DNA of 13,063 bases from Subdoligranulum variabile. GTDB taxonomy: Bacteria > Bacillota > Clostridia > Oscillospirales > Ruminococcaceae. The notes beneath the pieces are model-generated. The model was not told where the DNA came from. It did no database searches and saw nothing but the letters and a program-made list of their open reading frames with translations. The translations under genes were made by a program, and so were the position numbers. Below, one piece after another: positions 6,107-12,910 of this stretch; position 1 is the stretch's first letter, and the number at the start of each line of letters is the position of its first letter. The stretch is taken from assembly GCA_003343905.1 (NCBI GenBank), contig QAKI01000031.1:1-13063 (forward strand), in the 5' to 3' direction.

Positions 6107-7666
6107 TCACCCCAATATCAGAAATCCACGGTCATCATAGACGGAAGCGCCGCCATTCAGGTTCTTCATGGCTCTGTCCATCGCCATGACCAGCGCGACC
6201 ACGCCGTCTATCTTTTCCGTGGATTTTTCTTTGTCCGGCTTGATGTTCCCGGCGGGGTCGGTGCGGACGTAGACGTTGTCGAAGTTCCACCGCAGCACCG
6301 GGTGCCCGCCGTGATTGAGCTTGCGCTCCAGAACGACGCGCATTAGTTCCTTGCTGGGCGGGGACATATCCTTGAATCCCTGCCCGAAGGGCACCATCGT
6401 GAAGCCGTCGCCTTCAAGGTTCTGCACCATCTGCGTGGCGTTCCAGCGGTCATATGCGATTTCGCGGATGTTGTAGCGTTCGCCCAGCTGGCAGATGAAC
6501 TGCTCGATGTAGCCGTAGTGAACGACATTACCCTCCGTGGTTTGGATGTATCCCTGCCGTTGCCATGTGTCATACATGACATGATCGCGCCGAACCCGAA
6601 GCTGCAGCGTTTCCTCCGGCAGCCAGAAGAACGGCAGCACGGTGTACGGCTCCTCATCGTCGCGCGGCGGGAACACAAGCACGACGGTCGTAAGATCGCT
6701 GGTGCTGGACAGGTCAAGCCCGGCATAGCATGCGCGACCTTCGAGTTCATACGGGTCGACCACGCCACTGCACTCGTCCCACTTGTCCATCGGCATCCAG
6801 CGAACGCTCTGCTTCACCCACTGGTTCAGGCGAAGCTGTCTGAACATGTTCTCATCGGCGGGCGTTTCCAGCGCCTTATGGTAAGCGTCGCGCACCTTCT
6901 CGATATCGATGGTATGACCGAGCGAGGGATTGGCGAGATACCAGTTCTTTTCGTCCGTCCAGTCCGCCGTATCAGGCAATCCGAAGATGACCGGGTAGAA
7001 GCGAGGATCATGCTTGCGCCCTTCCAGACAGTCCAGCGCCTTCTGATGCACTTCCCAGCAGATGCTGTTCCTGTCCGTGCCCGCCGTCGTGAGCAGAAAC
7101 CACAGCGGCTGTCTGCGCGCGTCGCCGGAGCCTTGCGTCATTACGTCGTAGAGCGCACGGGTGGGCTGGGTGTGAAGTTCGTCGAAGATGCACGCTGATA
7201 CGTTTAAGCCATGCTTGGTGGCAACTTCGGATGACAATACCTGATAGATGCTGCCTGTGGGCTGGTAGACCATTCGCTTCATGGACGGGATGATCTTGAC
7301 GCGCTTCACCAACGCGGGGCATTGCTTCACCATATCGACCGCGACGTCGAACACGATAGCCGCCTGCTGGCGGTCGGATGCGCAGGAGTACACCTCAGCT
7401 TTCCATTCGTCGTCATTGATGAGCATATTGAGCGCGATGGCAGCGCCAAGCTCACTCTTGCCTTGTTTCTTGGGGATTTCGATGTACGCTGTGGTAAACT
7501 GGCGGATCGTCGGGTCGTCATCGCGGACGGTGCCGAACACGTCGTCGATGATCTTTACCTGCCACGGGAGCAGCTTGAACGGCTTCCCGTGGAACTCGCC
7601 TTTGGTATGCTTCAGACACTCGATGAAACCGCGCACACGCGCGGCTTTTTTCTCGTCATAAGCCAT
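6107..7666 (-). CDS. Terminase large subunit
   Basis: A 519-residue packaging motor with ATPase and nuclease domains. The Walker A region is I-P-K-K-Q-G-K-S-E at 64-72, Walker B is C-I-F-D-E-L at 159-164 with catalytic Glu163, and the coupling motif L-L-T-T-A-G is at 191-196. The RNase H-like nuclease follows with acidic residues at D318 (A-G-L-D-L-S-S), D406 (A-Y-D-R-W) and D487 (K-I-D-G-V-V-A-L). Length and motif order match the Terminase_1 (HK97-like) family and the protein looks intact. Its ATG overlaps the small-subunit gene by 11 bases, which implies coupled translation. It acts with the small subunit at the portal. Confidence 0.95.
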   Translation of the reverse strand: MAYDEKKAARVRGFIECLKHTKGEFHGKPFKLLPWQVKIIDDVFGTVRDDDPTIRQFTTAYIEIPKKQGKSELGAAIALNMLINDDEWKAEVYSCASDRQQAAIVFDVAVDMVKQCPALVKRVKIIPSMKRMVYQPTGSIYQVLSSEVATKHGLNVSACIFDELHTQPTRALYDVMTQGSGDARRQPLWFLLTTAGTDRNSICWEVHQKALDCLEGRKHDPRFYPVIFGLPDTADWTDEKNWYLANPSLGHTIDIEKVRDAYHKALETPADENMFRQLRLNQWVKQSVRWMPMDKWDECSGVVDPYELEGRACYAGLDLSSTSDLTTVVLVFPPRDDEEPYTVLPFFWLPEETLQLRVRRDHVMYDTWQRQGYIQTTEGNVVHYGYIEQFICQLGERYNIREIAYDRWNATQMVQNLEGDGFTMVPFGQGFKDMSPPSKELMRVVLERKLNHGGHPVLRWNFDNVYVRTDPAGNIKPDKEKSTEKIDGVVALVMAMDRAMKNLNGGASVYDDRGFLILG

Positions 7667-8150
7667 CCGCCCACCCGCCTTTCAGCAGCCGCTCCATCGG
7701 GTCGTCGCTTTCGCCGCCGTCCGAGCCACCGCCGTTAGCGATGATTCGGGCGCGGGTCGCGGGCGTTAAGCCGAACTCCGAGCAGAAGGACTGCATGATC
7801 TTCAGGTTCTGCTGGGCGATGGACACCTGCGGCACCTGCTGCACATATCCGCTGGGCGTCTGGAAGATGGAGCCGTGCTGCGTGATGAACTCCTCGGCTT
7901 CCTTCCAGCGCGCGTATGCCTGACAATAGCCCTCGAACGCCGTGATGTCCGCCATTGTCAAAACGCCCATCGCTTCAAGCGAGGGCGCGAGTCGCTTCCA
8001 TTCCTTTTTCGCTTCGGGAAGGAGCCATGTCGGACATTTGATGTTCGCCTTCGGTGGCGCGGGCTCGTGCTCATTCAGCGGACGCTTGCCCGGATTGCCT
8101 TCCAGCACTTTGATGGCGGTCGGCTTTGGTTTTCGTCCTCGTGTCGCCAT
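7656..8150 (-). CDS. Terminase small subunit, P27 family
   Basis: This 164-residue protein recognises phage DNA and hands it to the large subunit. The N-terminus shows the P27-family signature R-G-R-K-P-K-P-T at 4-11, then L-E-G-N-P-G-K-R-P-L-N at 16-26 and a following E-P. A W-x-x-L-A-P core and the F-G-L-T-P-A-T-R-A-R motif near 126-135 are also typical. The tail is Gly/Ser/Asp-rich. The ATG lies two bases after the methyltransferase stop codon, with GGAG close upstream. Confidence 0.9.
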   Translation of the reverse strand: MATRGRKPKPTAIKVLEGNPGKRPLNEHEPAPPKANIKCPTWLLPEAKKEWKRLAPSLEAMGVLTMADITAFEGYCQAYARWKEAEEFITQHGSIFQTPSGYVQQVPQVSIAQQNLKIMQSFCSEFGLTPATRARIIANGGGSDGGESDDPMERLLKGGWADGL

Positions 8151-8152
8151 CC

Positions 8153-9409
8153 TTACTCCACCGCCTCGGAATGACCGACGATTTCATCATAAGTGAACTC
8201 CTGTCCATCCCGCAGCACGGTGATCTTTCCGGCAGGATACGCCAGATGATACCGCTCCACGATGACGCTGGCGTAGCGCGGGTCGAGCTCCATCGTGCGG
8301 CAGACGCGGTCGGTTTCCTCGCAGGCGATGAGCGTGCTGCCCGAGCCGCCGAACAGATCCATCACAATGCCGTTTGGCGCGGAACTGTTCTTGATGGGAT
8401 ACGCCAGCAGCGGAATGGGCTTCATCGTCGGGTGCTCCGCGCTGTGCTTGGGCTTATCGAAGTTCCAGATGGTCGTCTGCTTGCGGTCGGCGAACCACTT
8501 ATGCTTTCCGTTAGGCAGCCAGCCAAACAGCACCGGCTCATGCTGCCATTGGTAAGGGCTTCTGCCGAGCACGAGGCTGTTCTTCACCCAGATGCACACG
8601 CCGCTGATATGAAAGCCCGCTTCCTTGAACGCCCTGCGGAAGTTGAGCCCTTCCGTGTCCGCGTGGAAGATGTACGCGCTGCCGCCCTCGGCCATGTGCG
8701 ACGCCATGTTCCTGAACGCGGCGAGAAGAAACTCATAAAACTTGCCGTCCGCCATGTTGTCGTTCTGGATGGATTTCCCATCGGCGGATTCATACGCGAC
8801 ATTATACGGGGGATCTGTCACGACAAGGTTCGCGCGAACGTCGCCCATCAGCAGAGTGACCGCGTCAGGGTCGGTGGCGTCGCCGCACAGCATCCTGTGC
8901 TTGCCCAGCGTCCAGACGTCGCCCGGCTGAACGAACGGCTGCATCGCTTCCGGGTCGAGCGTGCAGTCATCGTCCTTGACGTTCTTGTCATGTACTTTGG
9001 AGAACAGGTCGTCCACCTCGGCGGCGTCGAAGCCGGTCGCGCCAAGATCATAACCCGAAAGCTGAAGATCGGAGAGGAGCTCGGCCAGCGCCTTCGGCTC
9101 CCAGTCGCCGGTGGCTTTGTTGAGCGCGATGTTGAGCGCCTTCTCGTCCTGCGGGTTTTCGATATGCACGACCACGCAGTCGATGGTCGTCGCACCCTCG
9201 GCCTTGAGCACCTTGTACCGCTGATGCCCGCCGACGATGTTACCCGACACCTCGTTCCAGATGACGGGATCGACGTAGCCGAAGTCCGTCATGCTGCGCT
9301 TGATTTTCTCATAGGCGGGGTCACCGGGCTTCAGGTCTTTCCGGGGGTTATACGCTGCGGGCTTCAGCCGCTCGATGGCGATGGGCTGCAGATTCATCGT
9401 GGTATTCAT
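8153..9409 (-). CDS. ParB-like domain fused to DPPY-type DNA methyltransferase
   Basis: A 418-residue two-domain protein. Residues 1 to about 135 form a ParB/sulfiredoxin-like domain (G-G-H-Q-R-Y-K at 60-66, then A-L-N-I-A-L-N-K). From about 165 comes a beta-class methyltransferase with V-V-T-D-P-P-Y at 196-202 and the SAM motif D-L-F-G-G-S-G-S at 351-358, followed by E-L-D-P. DPPY favours N6-adenine methylation. Such fusions are common at the head of phage packaging modules and probably protect phage DNA or alter sites near packaging. The frame has an ATG at 9421, but that codon overlaps GGAGG (9415-9419), which is correctly spaced for the ATG at 9409, so 9409 is chosen. It is the most upstream minus-strand phage gene seen. 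Confidence 0.9.
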   Translation of the reverse strand: MNTTMNLQPIAIERLKPAAYNPRKDLKPGDPAYEKIKRSMTDFGYVDPVIWNEVSGNIVGGHQRYKVLKAEGATTIDCVVVHIENPQDEKALNIALNKATGDWEPKALAELLSDLQLSGYDLGATGFDAAEVDDLFSKVHDKNVKDDDCTLDPEAMQPFVQPGDVWTLGKHRMLCGDATDPDAVTLLMGDVRANLVVTDPPYNVAYESADGKSIQNDNMADGKFYEFLLAAFRNMASHMAEGGSAYIFHADTEGLNFRRAFKEAGFHISGVCIWVKNSLVLGRSPYQWQHEPVLFGWLPNGKHKWFADRKQTTIWNFDKPKHSAEHPTMKPIPLLAYPIKNSSAPNGIVMDLFGGSGSTLIACEETDRVCRTMELDPRYASVIVERYHLAYPAGKITVLRDGQEFTYDEIVGHSEAVE

Positions 9410-9446
9410 GAACGCCTCCATTCACGTTTTCGCGCAAGTTATAGGG

Positions 9447-9476
9447 AAGATAATACGCAAGATAATAAGCAAGACG
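9447..9476. repeat. 12-bp tandem repeat upstream of the Fic gene
   Basis: AAGATAATACGC (9447-9458) is followed at once by AAGATAATAAGC (9459-9470) and a half copy AAGACG (9471-9476), ending directly at the -35 box of the Fic promoter. A related CGCAAG word also occurs at 9433-9438. The arrangement and its position in the divergent gap suggest an operator for a DNA-binding regulator. The C-terminal winged-helix-like part of the Fic protein itself is one candidate. The role is inferred; the repeat is directly visible. Confidence 0.6.
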
Positions 9477-9505
9477 TTGATATTTGCCGCGTTATTAGGT
9501 ATAAT
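9477..9505 (+). promoter_or_regulatory. Near-consensus sigma-70/sigma-A promoter of the Fic gene
   Basis: TTGATA (9477-9482) and TATAAT (9500-9505) are separated by exactly 17 bases. Transcription should begin near 9512. The ATG at 9512 would then be leaderless, which favours the ATG at 9533 with its AGGTG ribosome site as the real start. The promoter lies within the divergent gap between the Fic and methyltransferase genes. Confidence 0.8.
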
Positions 9506-9532
9506 AGGAACATGGGAAAGCGAGGTGTCCTG

Positions 9533-10525
9533 ATGGAGAAGAACAGACCGCCGTTTTCGATCTCAAACCGCATGGTCGCGCTCGTGTCTCAGATATCGGA
9601 AAAACTGGGGCAAATCAGCAATTACCGTGCGCTTGAAACCAAGCCGCATCTGCGGCGCAACAATAGAATTCGCTCCATCCACTCATCATTGGCCATCGAG
9701 GCGAATTCCTTATCACTGGATGCAGTCAGAGGCGTCATTGACGGCAGAACCGTTATTGGCCCTCAGCGGGAGATACAGGAGGTGAAAAACGCCTATCGCG
9801 CATATGAGGCGTTAGGCAAGTTCGACCCGTACTCTCTTGAAGACCTCAAGCGAATGCATGGCATCATGACATACCTGACCGTCGATGAGTCAGGCACGTT
9901 TCGTCGTGGCGAGGAAGGTGTGTTTGACGGAGAACGATGTATCTTCATGGCTCCTCCCGCAAGGCTCGTTCCCGATCAGATGACCGCGTTGTTTCAGTGG
10001 ATGCGTTCCGCCGCTGATGATGTACATCCGCTTATTCTCTCCTCCGTTTTTCACTATGAGTTTGTGTTCATCCATCCTTTTGCGGATGGTAATGGACGTA
10101 TGGCGCGTTTATGGCAAACAGCGCTGCTCGCAAAATGGAATCCGGTCTTTCAATATCTGCCGATAGAAAGCAGGATTCAGGCATTTCAAACCGCATATTA
10201 TGACGCGATCTCGCACTGCCATAGCGCGGGCAATTCGGATGCTTTCATTGAGTTCATGTTGTCGAAGATCGATGAAACACTTGATGTCGCAAAGACGCAA
10301 GCAAGCGCTGAAGGGGCTTCTGTATCTGAGTATGTCAGGCGAATGCTTGATGTTATGGAGTACGAAGAACCGTATACAGCGGCAAGGATCATGGCGATGC
10401 TGGGTCTTAAGTCAAAAGAGACCCTGCGGAAGAACTATATTAATCCCGCGCTGGAGGCGGGCTTGATCGTCATGGGCTTGCCGGATAAACCGACGAGTAG
10501 GAACCAAGTCTACATCCGTAAGTAA
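9533..10525 (+). CDS. Fic-domain protein (class II-type AMP transferase)
   Basis: This 330-residue enzyme probably transfers AMP from ATP to hydroxyl side chains of target proteins. The Fic motif H-P-F-A-D-G-N-G-R-M-A-R is complete at 181-192, with catalytic His181. An N-terminal helix holds S-S-L-A-I-E-A-N at 51-58, matching the S-x-x-x-E inhibitory element ahead of the core, so the enzyme should be self-inhibited (class II). Residues about 275-330 look like a winged helix (A-R-I-M-A-M-L-G-L-K-S-K-E-T-L-R-K). The start at 9533 is chosen over 9512 because AGGTG lies five bases upstream and the promoter places the mRNA start at about 9512. It is divergent from the phage operon and has its own promoter and terminator. 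No antitoxin-like small ORF is adjacent. The target is unknown. Confidence 0.92.
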   Translation: MEKNRPPFSISNRMVALVSQISEKLGQISNYRALETKPHLRRNNRIRSIHSSLAIEANSLSLDAVRGVIDGRTVIGPQREIQEVKNAYRAYEALGKFDPYSLEDLKRMHGIMTYLTVDESGTFRRGEEGVFDGERCIFMAPPARLVPDQMTALFQWMRSAADDVHPLILSSVFHYEFVFIHPFADGNGRMARLWQTALLAKWNPVFQYLPIESRIQAFQTAYYDAISHCHSAGNSDAFIEFMLSKIDETLDVAKTQASAEGASVSEYVRRMLDVMEYEEPYTAARIMAMLGLKSKETLRKNYINPALEAGLIVMGLPDKPTSRNQVYIRK

Positions 10526-10545
10526 TCAGGTTATAGCTCACATGA

Positions 10546-10574
10546 GCGTACAGCATTCGGCTGTGCGCTTTTTT
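10546..10574 (+). terminator. Intrinsic terminator after the Fic gene
   Basis: GCGTACAGC (10546-10554) pairs with GCTGTGCGC (10560-10568), nine pairs with one G-U, around a five-base loop. Six T bases follow at 10569-10574. The IS200-like element starts directly behind it. Confidence 0.85.
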
Positions 10575-10584
10575 GTATCTAGAA

Positions 10585-10607
10585 AACCACTGGCTAGGCC
10601 AGTGGTT
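10585..10607. other. Left-end hairpin of the IS200-like element
   Basis: AACCACTGGC (10585-10594) pairs perfectly with GCCAGTGGTT (10598-10607) around a TAG loop. In this family TnpA recognises such subterminal hairpins in single-stranded DNA. Confidence 0.75.
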
Positions 10608-10644
10608 CAAGAAAAGGCTTCTGCCGTTGATGGTGATGAAAAAA

Positions 10645-10698
10645 CTCCTTTTGCTATACTAAGCTGCGGCCTGACAACTGCAACTAAGCAAAAGGAGG
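10645..10698 (+). promoter_or_regulatory. Leader structure that can hide the tnpA ribosome site
   Basis: CTCCTTTTGC (10645-10654) is the exact complement of GCAAAAGGAG (10688-10697), which contains most of the AGGAGG ribosome site (10693-10698) of tnpA. Pairing would block translation. Repression of tnpA by a ribosome-site-sequestering leader is known for IS200, so the element probably keeps itself quiet in the same way. Confidence 0.7.
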
Positions 10699-10707
10699 TC
10701 ATTCGAA

Positions 10708-11142
10708 GTGAATGACGTAAAGAGTTTAGCGCATACGAAGTGGAATTGCAAATATCACATAGTATTTGCACCCAAGTACAGGAGGAAGGTCTTCTTTGGG
10801 GAGAAGAAAAGGGAAATAGGGAAGATACTGCGGCAGTTGTGTGAGTGGAAAGGAGTCAAGATAGTGGAAGCAGAGATATGCCCCGACCATGTGCACATGC
10901 TTTTAGAGATACCGCCCAAGGTCGCGATATCAAGCTTTATGGGATATCTGAAAGGGAAGAGCAGCTTAATGATCTACGAACAATTTCCAGCATTGCAGAT
11001 CAAGTATCGAAACCGAGAGTTTTGGTGCAGAGGCTATTATGTGGATACAGTAGGAAAGAATGCAAAGAAGATTGAGGAATACATCAAAAACCAATTGGAG
11101 GAAGACAAAACGGGGGAACAGATGACCATGATAACCCGTTAA
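10708..11142 (+). CDS. tnpA: IS200-like transposase TnpA (HUH/Y1)
   Basis: This 144-residue single-strand transposase is full length. The HUH motif is His61-Val-His63 (H-V-H-M-L-L), and the catalytic tyrosine is Tyr125 in E-Y-I-K-N-Q with Gln129 four residues on, as in IS608-type enzymes. The A-P-K-Y-R-R and F-W-C-R-G-Y-Y-V-D-T-V-G stretches are typical of the family. It starts at GTG behind AGGAGG (10693-10698), nine bases upstream; a nearby ATG at 10712 is out of frame. All catalytic residues are present, so the protein is probably active. Confidence 0.95.
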   Translation: MNDVKSLAHTKWNCKYHIVFAPKYRRKVFFGEKKREIGKILRQLCEWKGVKIVEAEICPDHVHMLLEIPPKVAISSFMGYLKGKSSLMIYEQFPALQIKYRNREFWCRGYYVDTVGKNAKKIEEYIKNQLEEDKTGEQMTMITR

Positions 11143-11237
11143 CGGGTGGCAGGTAACAATCTCATGCAGATGTCAGGCCGCACTAACGCCACGTGAGGCG
11201 TGGCTGGTATCCTAGGGCTTTGCCCGCATGTGAAAAA

Positions 11238-11256
11238 CCACCGGCTCCGCCGGTGG
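11238..11256. other. Right-end hairpin of the IS200-like element
   Basis: CCACCGGC (11238-11245) pairs with GCCGGTGG (11249-11256) around a TCC loop, the counterpart of the left-end hairpin. The rest of 11143-11237 holds a GGGC-TTT-GCCC mini hairpin and a short CCACG/CGTGG stem but no gene. Confidence 0.75.
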
Positions 11257-11308
11257 ATGTTTATTTGTACGCAAAAATGTTCTTCTCTGTCCGGATAACG
11301 CTTTCATT

Positions 11309-11380
11309 GTGTCCAGTTTTGCCCCCTTGCACTAGTCAACAAAAACCGGACACGAGAGCATGTAAAAAATTGGACACGAA
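11309..11380. repeat. TGTCCAG-type repeat cluster at the orfB-side end
   Basis: Three related words occur here: GTGTCCAGTTTTGCCCCC at 11309-11326 in one orientation, and AAACCGGACACGAG near 11343-11356 and AAAATTGGACACGAA near 11366-11380 in the other. The latter two match the inward-facing repeats at the far end and are the best candidates for terminal inverted repeats. Confidence 0.55.
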
Positions 11381-11403
11381 CATGTGTGCATCTACCGACG
11401 CCA

Positions 11404-11527
11404 TCCTTGACGGAACCTTGAAAAACGATGTTTGGACAGTAGCGACGGCGAAGAACTCATCAGCAAAACCAACTTTCGTTCGCCGTCAGTTTTTTCATGA
11501 TATCGTTTTTCAAGAACCCGTCAAGGA
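11404..11527. repeat. Long nested inverted repeat inside the IS3 element
   Basis: Arms of 26 bases (11404-11429 and 11502-11527) match at 23 positions when one is reverse-complemented. The only mismatches are a three-base block, flanked by runs of 10 and 13 perfect pairs. Inside them GACGGCGAA (11444-11452) pairs with TTCGCCGTC (11479-11487). The structure lies downstream of orfB in the orfB transcript. A small CCGCC-TAC-GGCGG hairpin follows at 11532-11544. No gene is seen from 11143 to 11590. A transcript-ending or read-through-blocking structure, or a small foreign palindromic insertion, are both possible. Confidence 0.7.
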
Positions 11528-11590
11528 CAAGCCGCCTACGGCGGTGGCTGCGCTTTAGTCATCGCCGCAGAACCTCTGGCTCGGAATCTA

Positions 11591-12457
11591 TCAGCAATGA
11601 TAAGCCGGAGCAAATTGCTCCCTGAACTGCTTCGGTGTCAGATAACTCAGGGAATATGCCGGGCGCTGCTCATTGAAGAAAACGATATAATCATCAATCT
11701 CCTGCTCAACACTTGCATCGCCGGTCACGTGAAAGTCCATGAACAGTTCTGCCTTGATCCAGCCGTTAATGGCTTCCATGGCTCCATTATCTGTGGGCGT
11801 ACCTGCCCGCGACATGGATCGGACTACGTTGTACATTGGAAGAAGCTCGTTGAAATCCTTCGATGCATATACGCTTCCCTGATCCGAGTGAAGCACCATC
11901 CGCATGTCCGGGAACTCCTTCTTTAATTCCAACAAATCTTCTAACCCGCTGATATAGGTCATGCGATCTCCACGCCGCGCCGAAAGCGAATGGCTGACAA
12001 TTTCGTTATTCCATAGATCCATATATAAGGTCAGTTCATAATAGGAGCCTTTTACATGGAATGCTGTCATATCGCTGACAATGCACTGCAAAGGAGCCGT
12101 GATTGCCATCTCTGTCATGAGCAGATTCGGAAATACCCTGTAAGGATTTCCAGGCTTTTTGTATCGGTAGTGCTTTGCGTGACTCTTTATGCCAATTGCC
12201 TTGCAGCACTTATGTGCATACGGATTCGACATTTTCTTGCCTTCATCAAGGTATATCTTTGCGTTCAGCCATCGATAACCATGCGATGGATACTTCAAAT
12301 GATATTCCTTGAATAACATGATGCATGTCACCAATGTCTTTTCCCGCTCTGACGGCTTGGAAAGATGCGCCTTCCAGTTATAGAAACTGCTGCGCTGTAT
12401 GCCCATTTTTTCGCATAGCAGTTTTACTGGAAACATGCTGGAGAGCTCCAGGATCAC
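11591..12457 (-). CDS. IS3-family transposase OrfB, DDE catalytic domain
   Basis: This 288-residue integrase-like transposase has an N-terminal HTH_21-type region (Y-P-S-H-G-Y-R-W-L at 56-64) and a rve-type core with Asp129 (V-S-D-M-T), Asp192 (H-S-D-Q-G-S) and Glu228 (N-G-A-M-E-A-I), giving the DD35E spacing of the IS3 family. The C-terminal F-F-N-E-Q-R-P motif (260-266) is typical. All catalytic residues are intact. The nominal start is a GTG whose last bases overlap the orfA TGA (GTGA). In practice the protein is probably made as an OrfAB fusion by -1 frameshifting at 12523-12529; the orfB frame is open back to that run with no stop. Confidence 0.93.
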   Translation of the reverse strand: MILELSSMFPVKLLCEKMGIQRSSFYNWKAHLSKPSEREKTLVTCIMLFKEYHLKYPSHGYRWLNAKIYLDEGKKMSNPYAHKCCKAIGIKSHAKHYRYKKPGNPYRVFPNLLMTEMAITAPLQCIVSDMTAFHVKGSYYELTLYMDLWNNEIVSHSLSARRGDRMTYISGLEDLLELKKEFPDMRMVLHSDQGSVYASKDFNELLPMYNVVRSMSRAGTPTDNGAMEAINGWIKAELFMDFHVTGDASVEQEIDDYIVFFNEQRPAYSLSYLTPKQFREQFAPAYHC

Positions 12458-12816
12458 TTGGTACTCTTGCTGTCTAAAGGAGCAAACTCCTTTTGAGCAC
12501 CAGCTCCCTTCACTTCGTACCCTTTTTTTAGCCGGGCTTCATTGATCTTGGCGCGTACCAGTTCATTGATCAATTCCTCCTTACTCATCGTCTCGTAGTC
12601 TTCCAGCTTAGCCGGTGGCCGAGGAGGATCTTTTATTTTCTCGGCATTTGATTCTACATGCCGAACAGGCAGGTGATGTTCGGCTCGATACAGGCGCATG
12701 TATTCACGCGCGGTGTTCGATCCAATTCCATATTCAGCCGCCGCTTCGAATCTACTGATCTCTCCTTCATAGATTCGCCGACCTATGTCCAATCTTTGAT
12801 CCTTGCTGTACTTCAT
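12454..12816 (-). CDS. IS3-family OrfA, helix-turn-helix DNA-binding protein
   Basis: A 120-residue protein with an N-terminal helix-turn-helix (about residues 5-45, including F-E-A-A-A-E-Y-G-I-G-S-N-T-A-R-E-Y) that binds the element's ends. A helical stretch near 72-97 (M-S-K-E-E-L-I-N-E-L-V-R-A-K-I-N) could form the leucine-zipper-like segment found in IS3 OrfA proteins. Start is ATG with AGGAGGG eight bases upstream. The C-terminal 22 residues after the slippery run exist only in the unshifted product. OrfA alone usually represses transposition. Confidence 0.88.
   Translation of the reverse strand: MKYSKDQRLDIGRRIYEGEISRFEAAAEYGIGSNTAREYMRLYRAEHHLPVRHVESNAEKIKDPPRPPAKLEDYETMSKEELINELVRAKINEARLKKGYEVKGAGAQKEFAPLDSKSTK
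12523..12529 (-). other. A7 slippery run for -1 frameshifting between orfA and orfB
   Basis: On the coding strand the run reads T-AAAAAAA-GG. In the orfA frame it is CTA AAA AAA GGG, so the tRNAs can slip back one base to AAA AAA AGG. The -1 frame then stays open into orfB. The predicted fusion is about 410 residues. IS3-family elements are known to make the active transposase in this way. A downstream stimulatory structure was not searched for rigorously. Confidence 0.75.
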
Positions 12817-12910
12817 TGGGGTACCCTCCTGTCCACGTCTCAGGCAGTGCGTCTTGTTTTTGAAAACTACTGTCCACTTTGTCTGTATTCATTACAGAAT
12901 ACCACTTCAC

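Larger units (their letters stand above)
10576..11270 (+). mobile_element. IS200-like insertion sequence (IS200/IS605 family)
   Basis: About 700 bp with a single tnpA gene and a subterminal hairpin at each end, but no terminal inverted repeats, as expected for this family, which moves as single-stranded DNA. No tnpB is present, hence the IS200 group. The outer borders cannot be set to the base because this family makes no target duplication; the hairpins (10585-10607 and 11238-11256) are firm, the borders given are estimates. It landed just past the Fic terminator. Confidence 0.85.

Noticed and set aside
9447..9476. CRISPR-like repeat array
   Set aside because: The units are adjacent 12-base tandem copies with no spacers.
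8126..9532. Plus-strand open frame extending the Fic gene upstream to about 800 residues
   Set aside because: It is antisense to the methyltransferase, has no Fic-like content before 9533, and the promoter and ribosome site of the Fic gene lie inside it.
9512..9532. Alternative Fic start at the ATG of 9512
   Set aside because: It falls at the predicted transcription start and has no ribosome site, while the ATG at 9533 has AGGTG at proper spacing.
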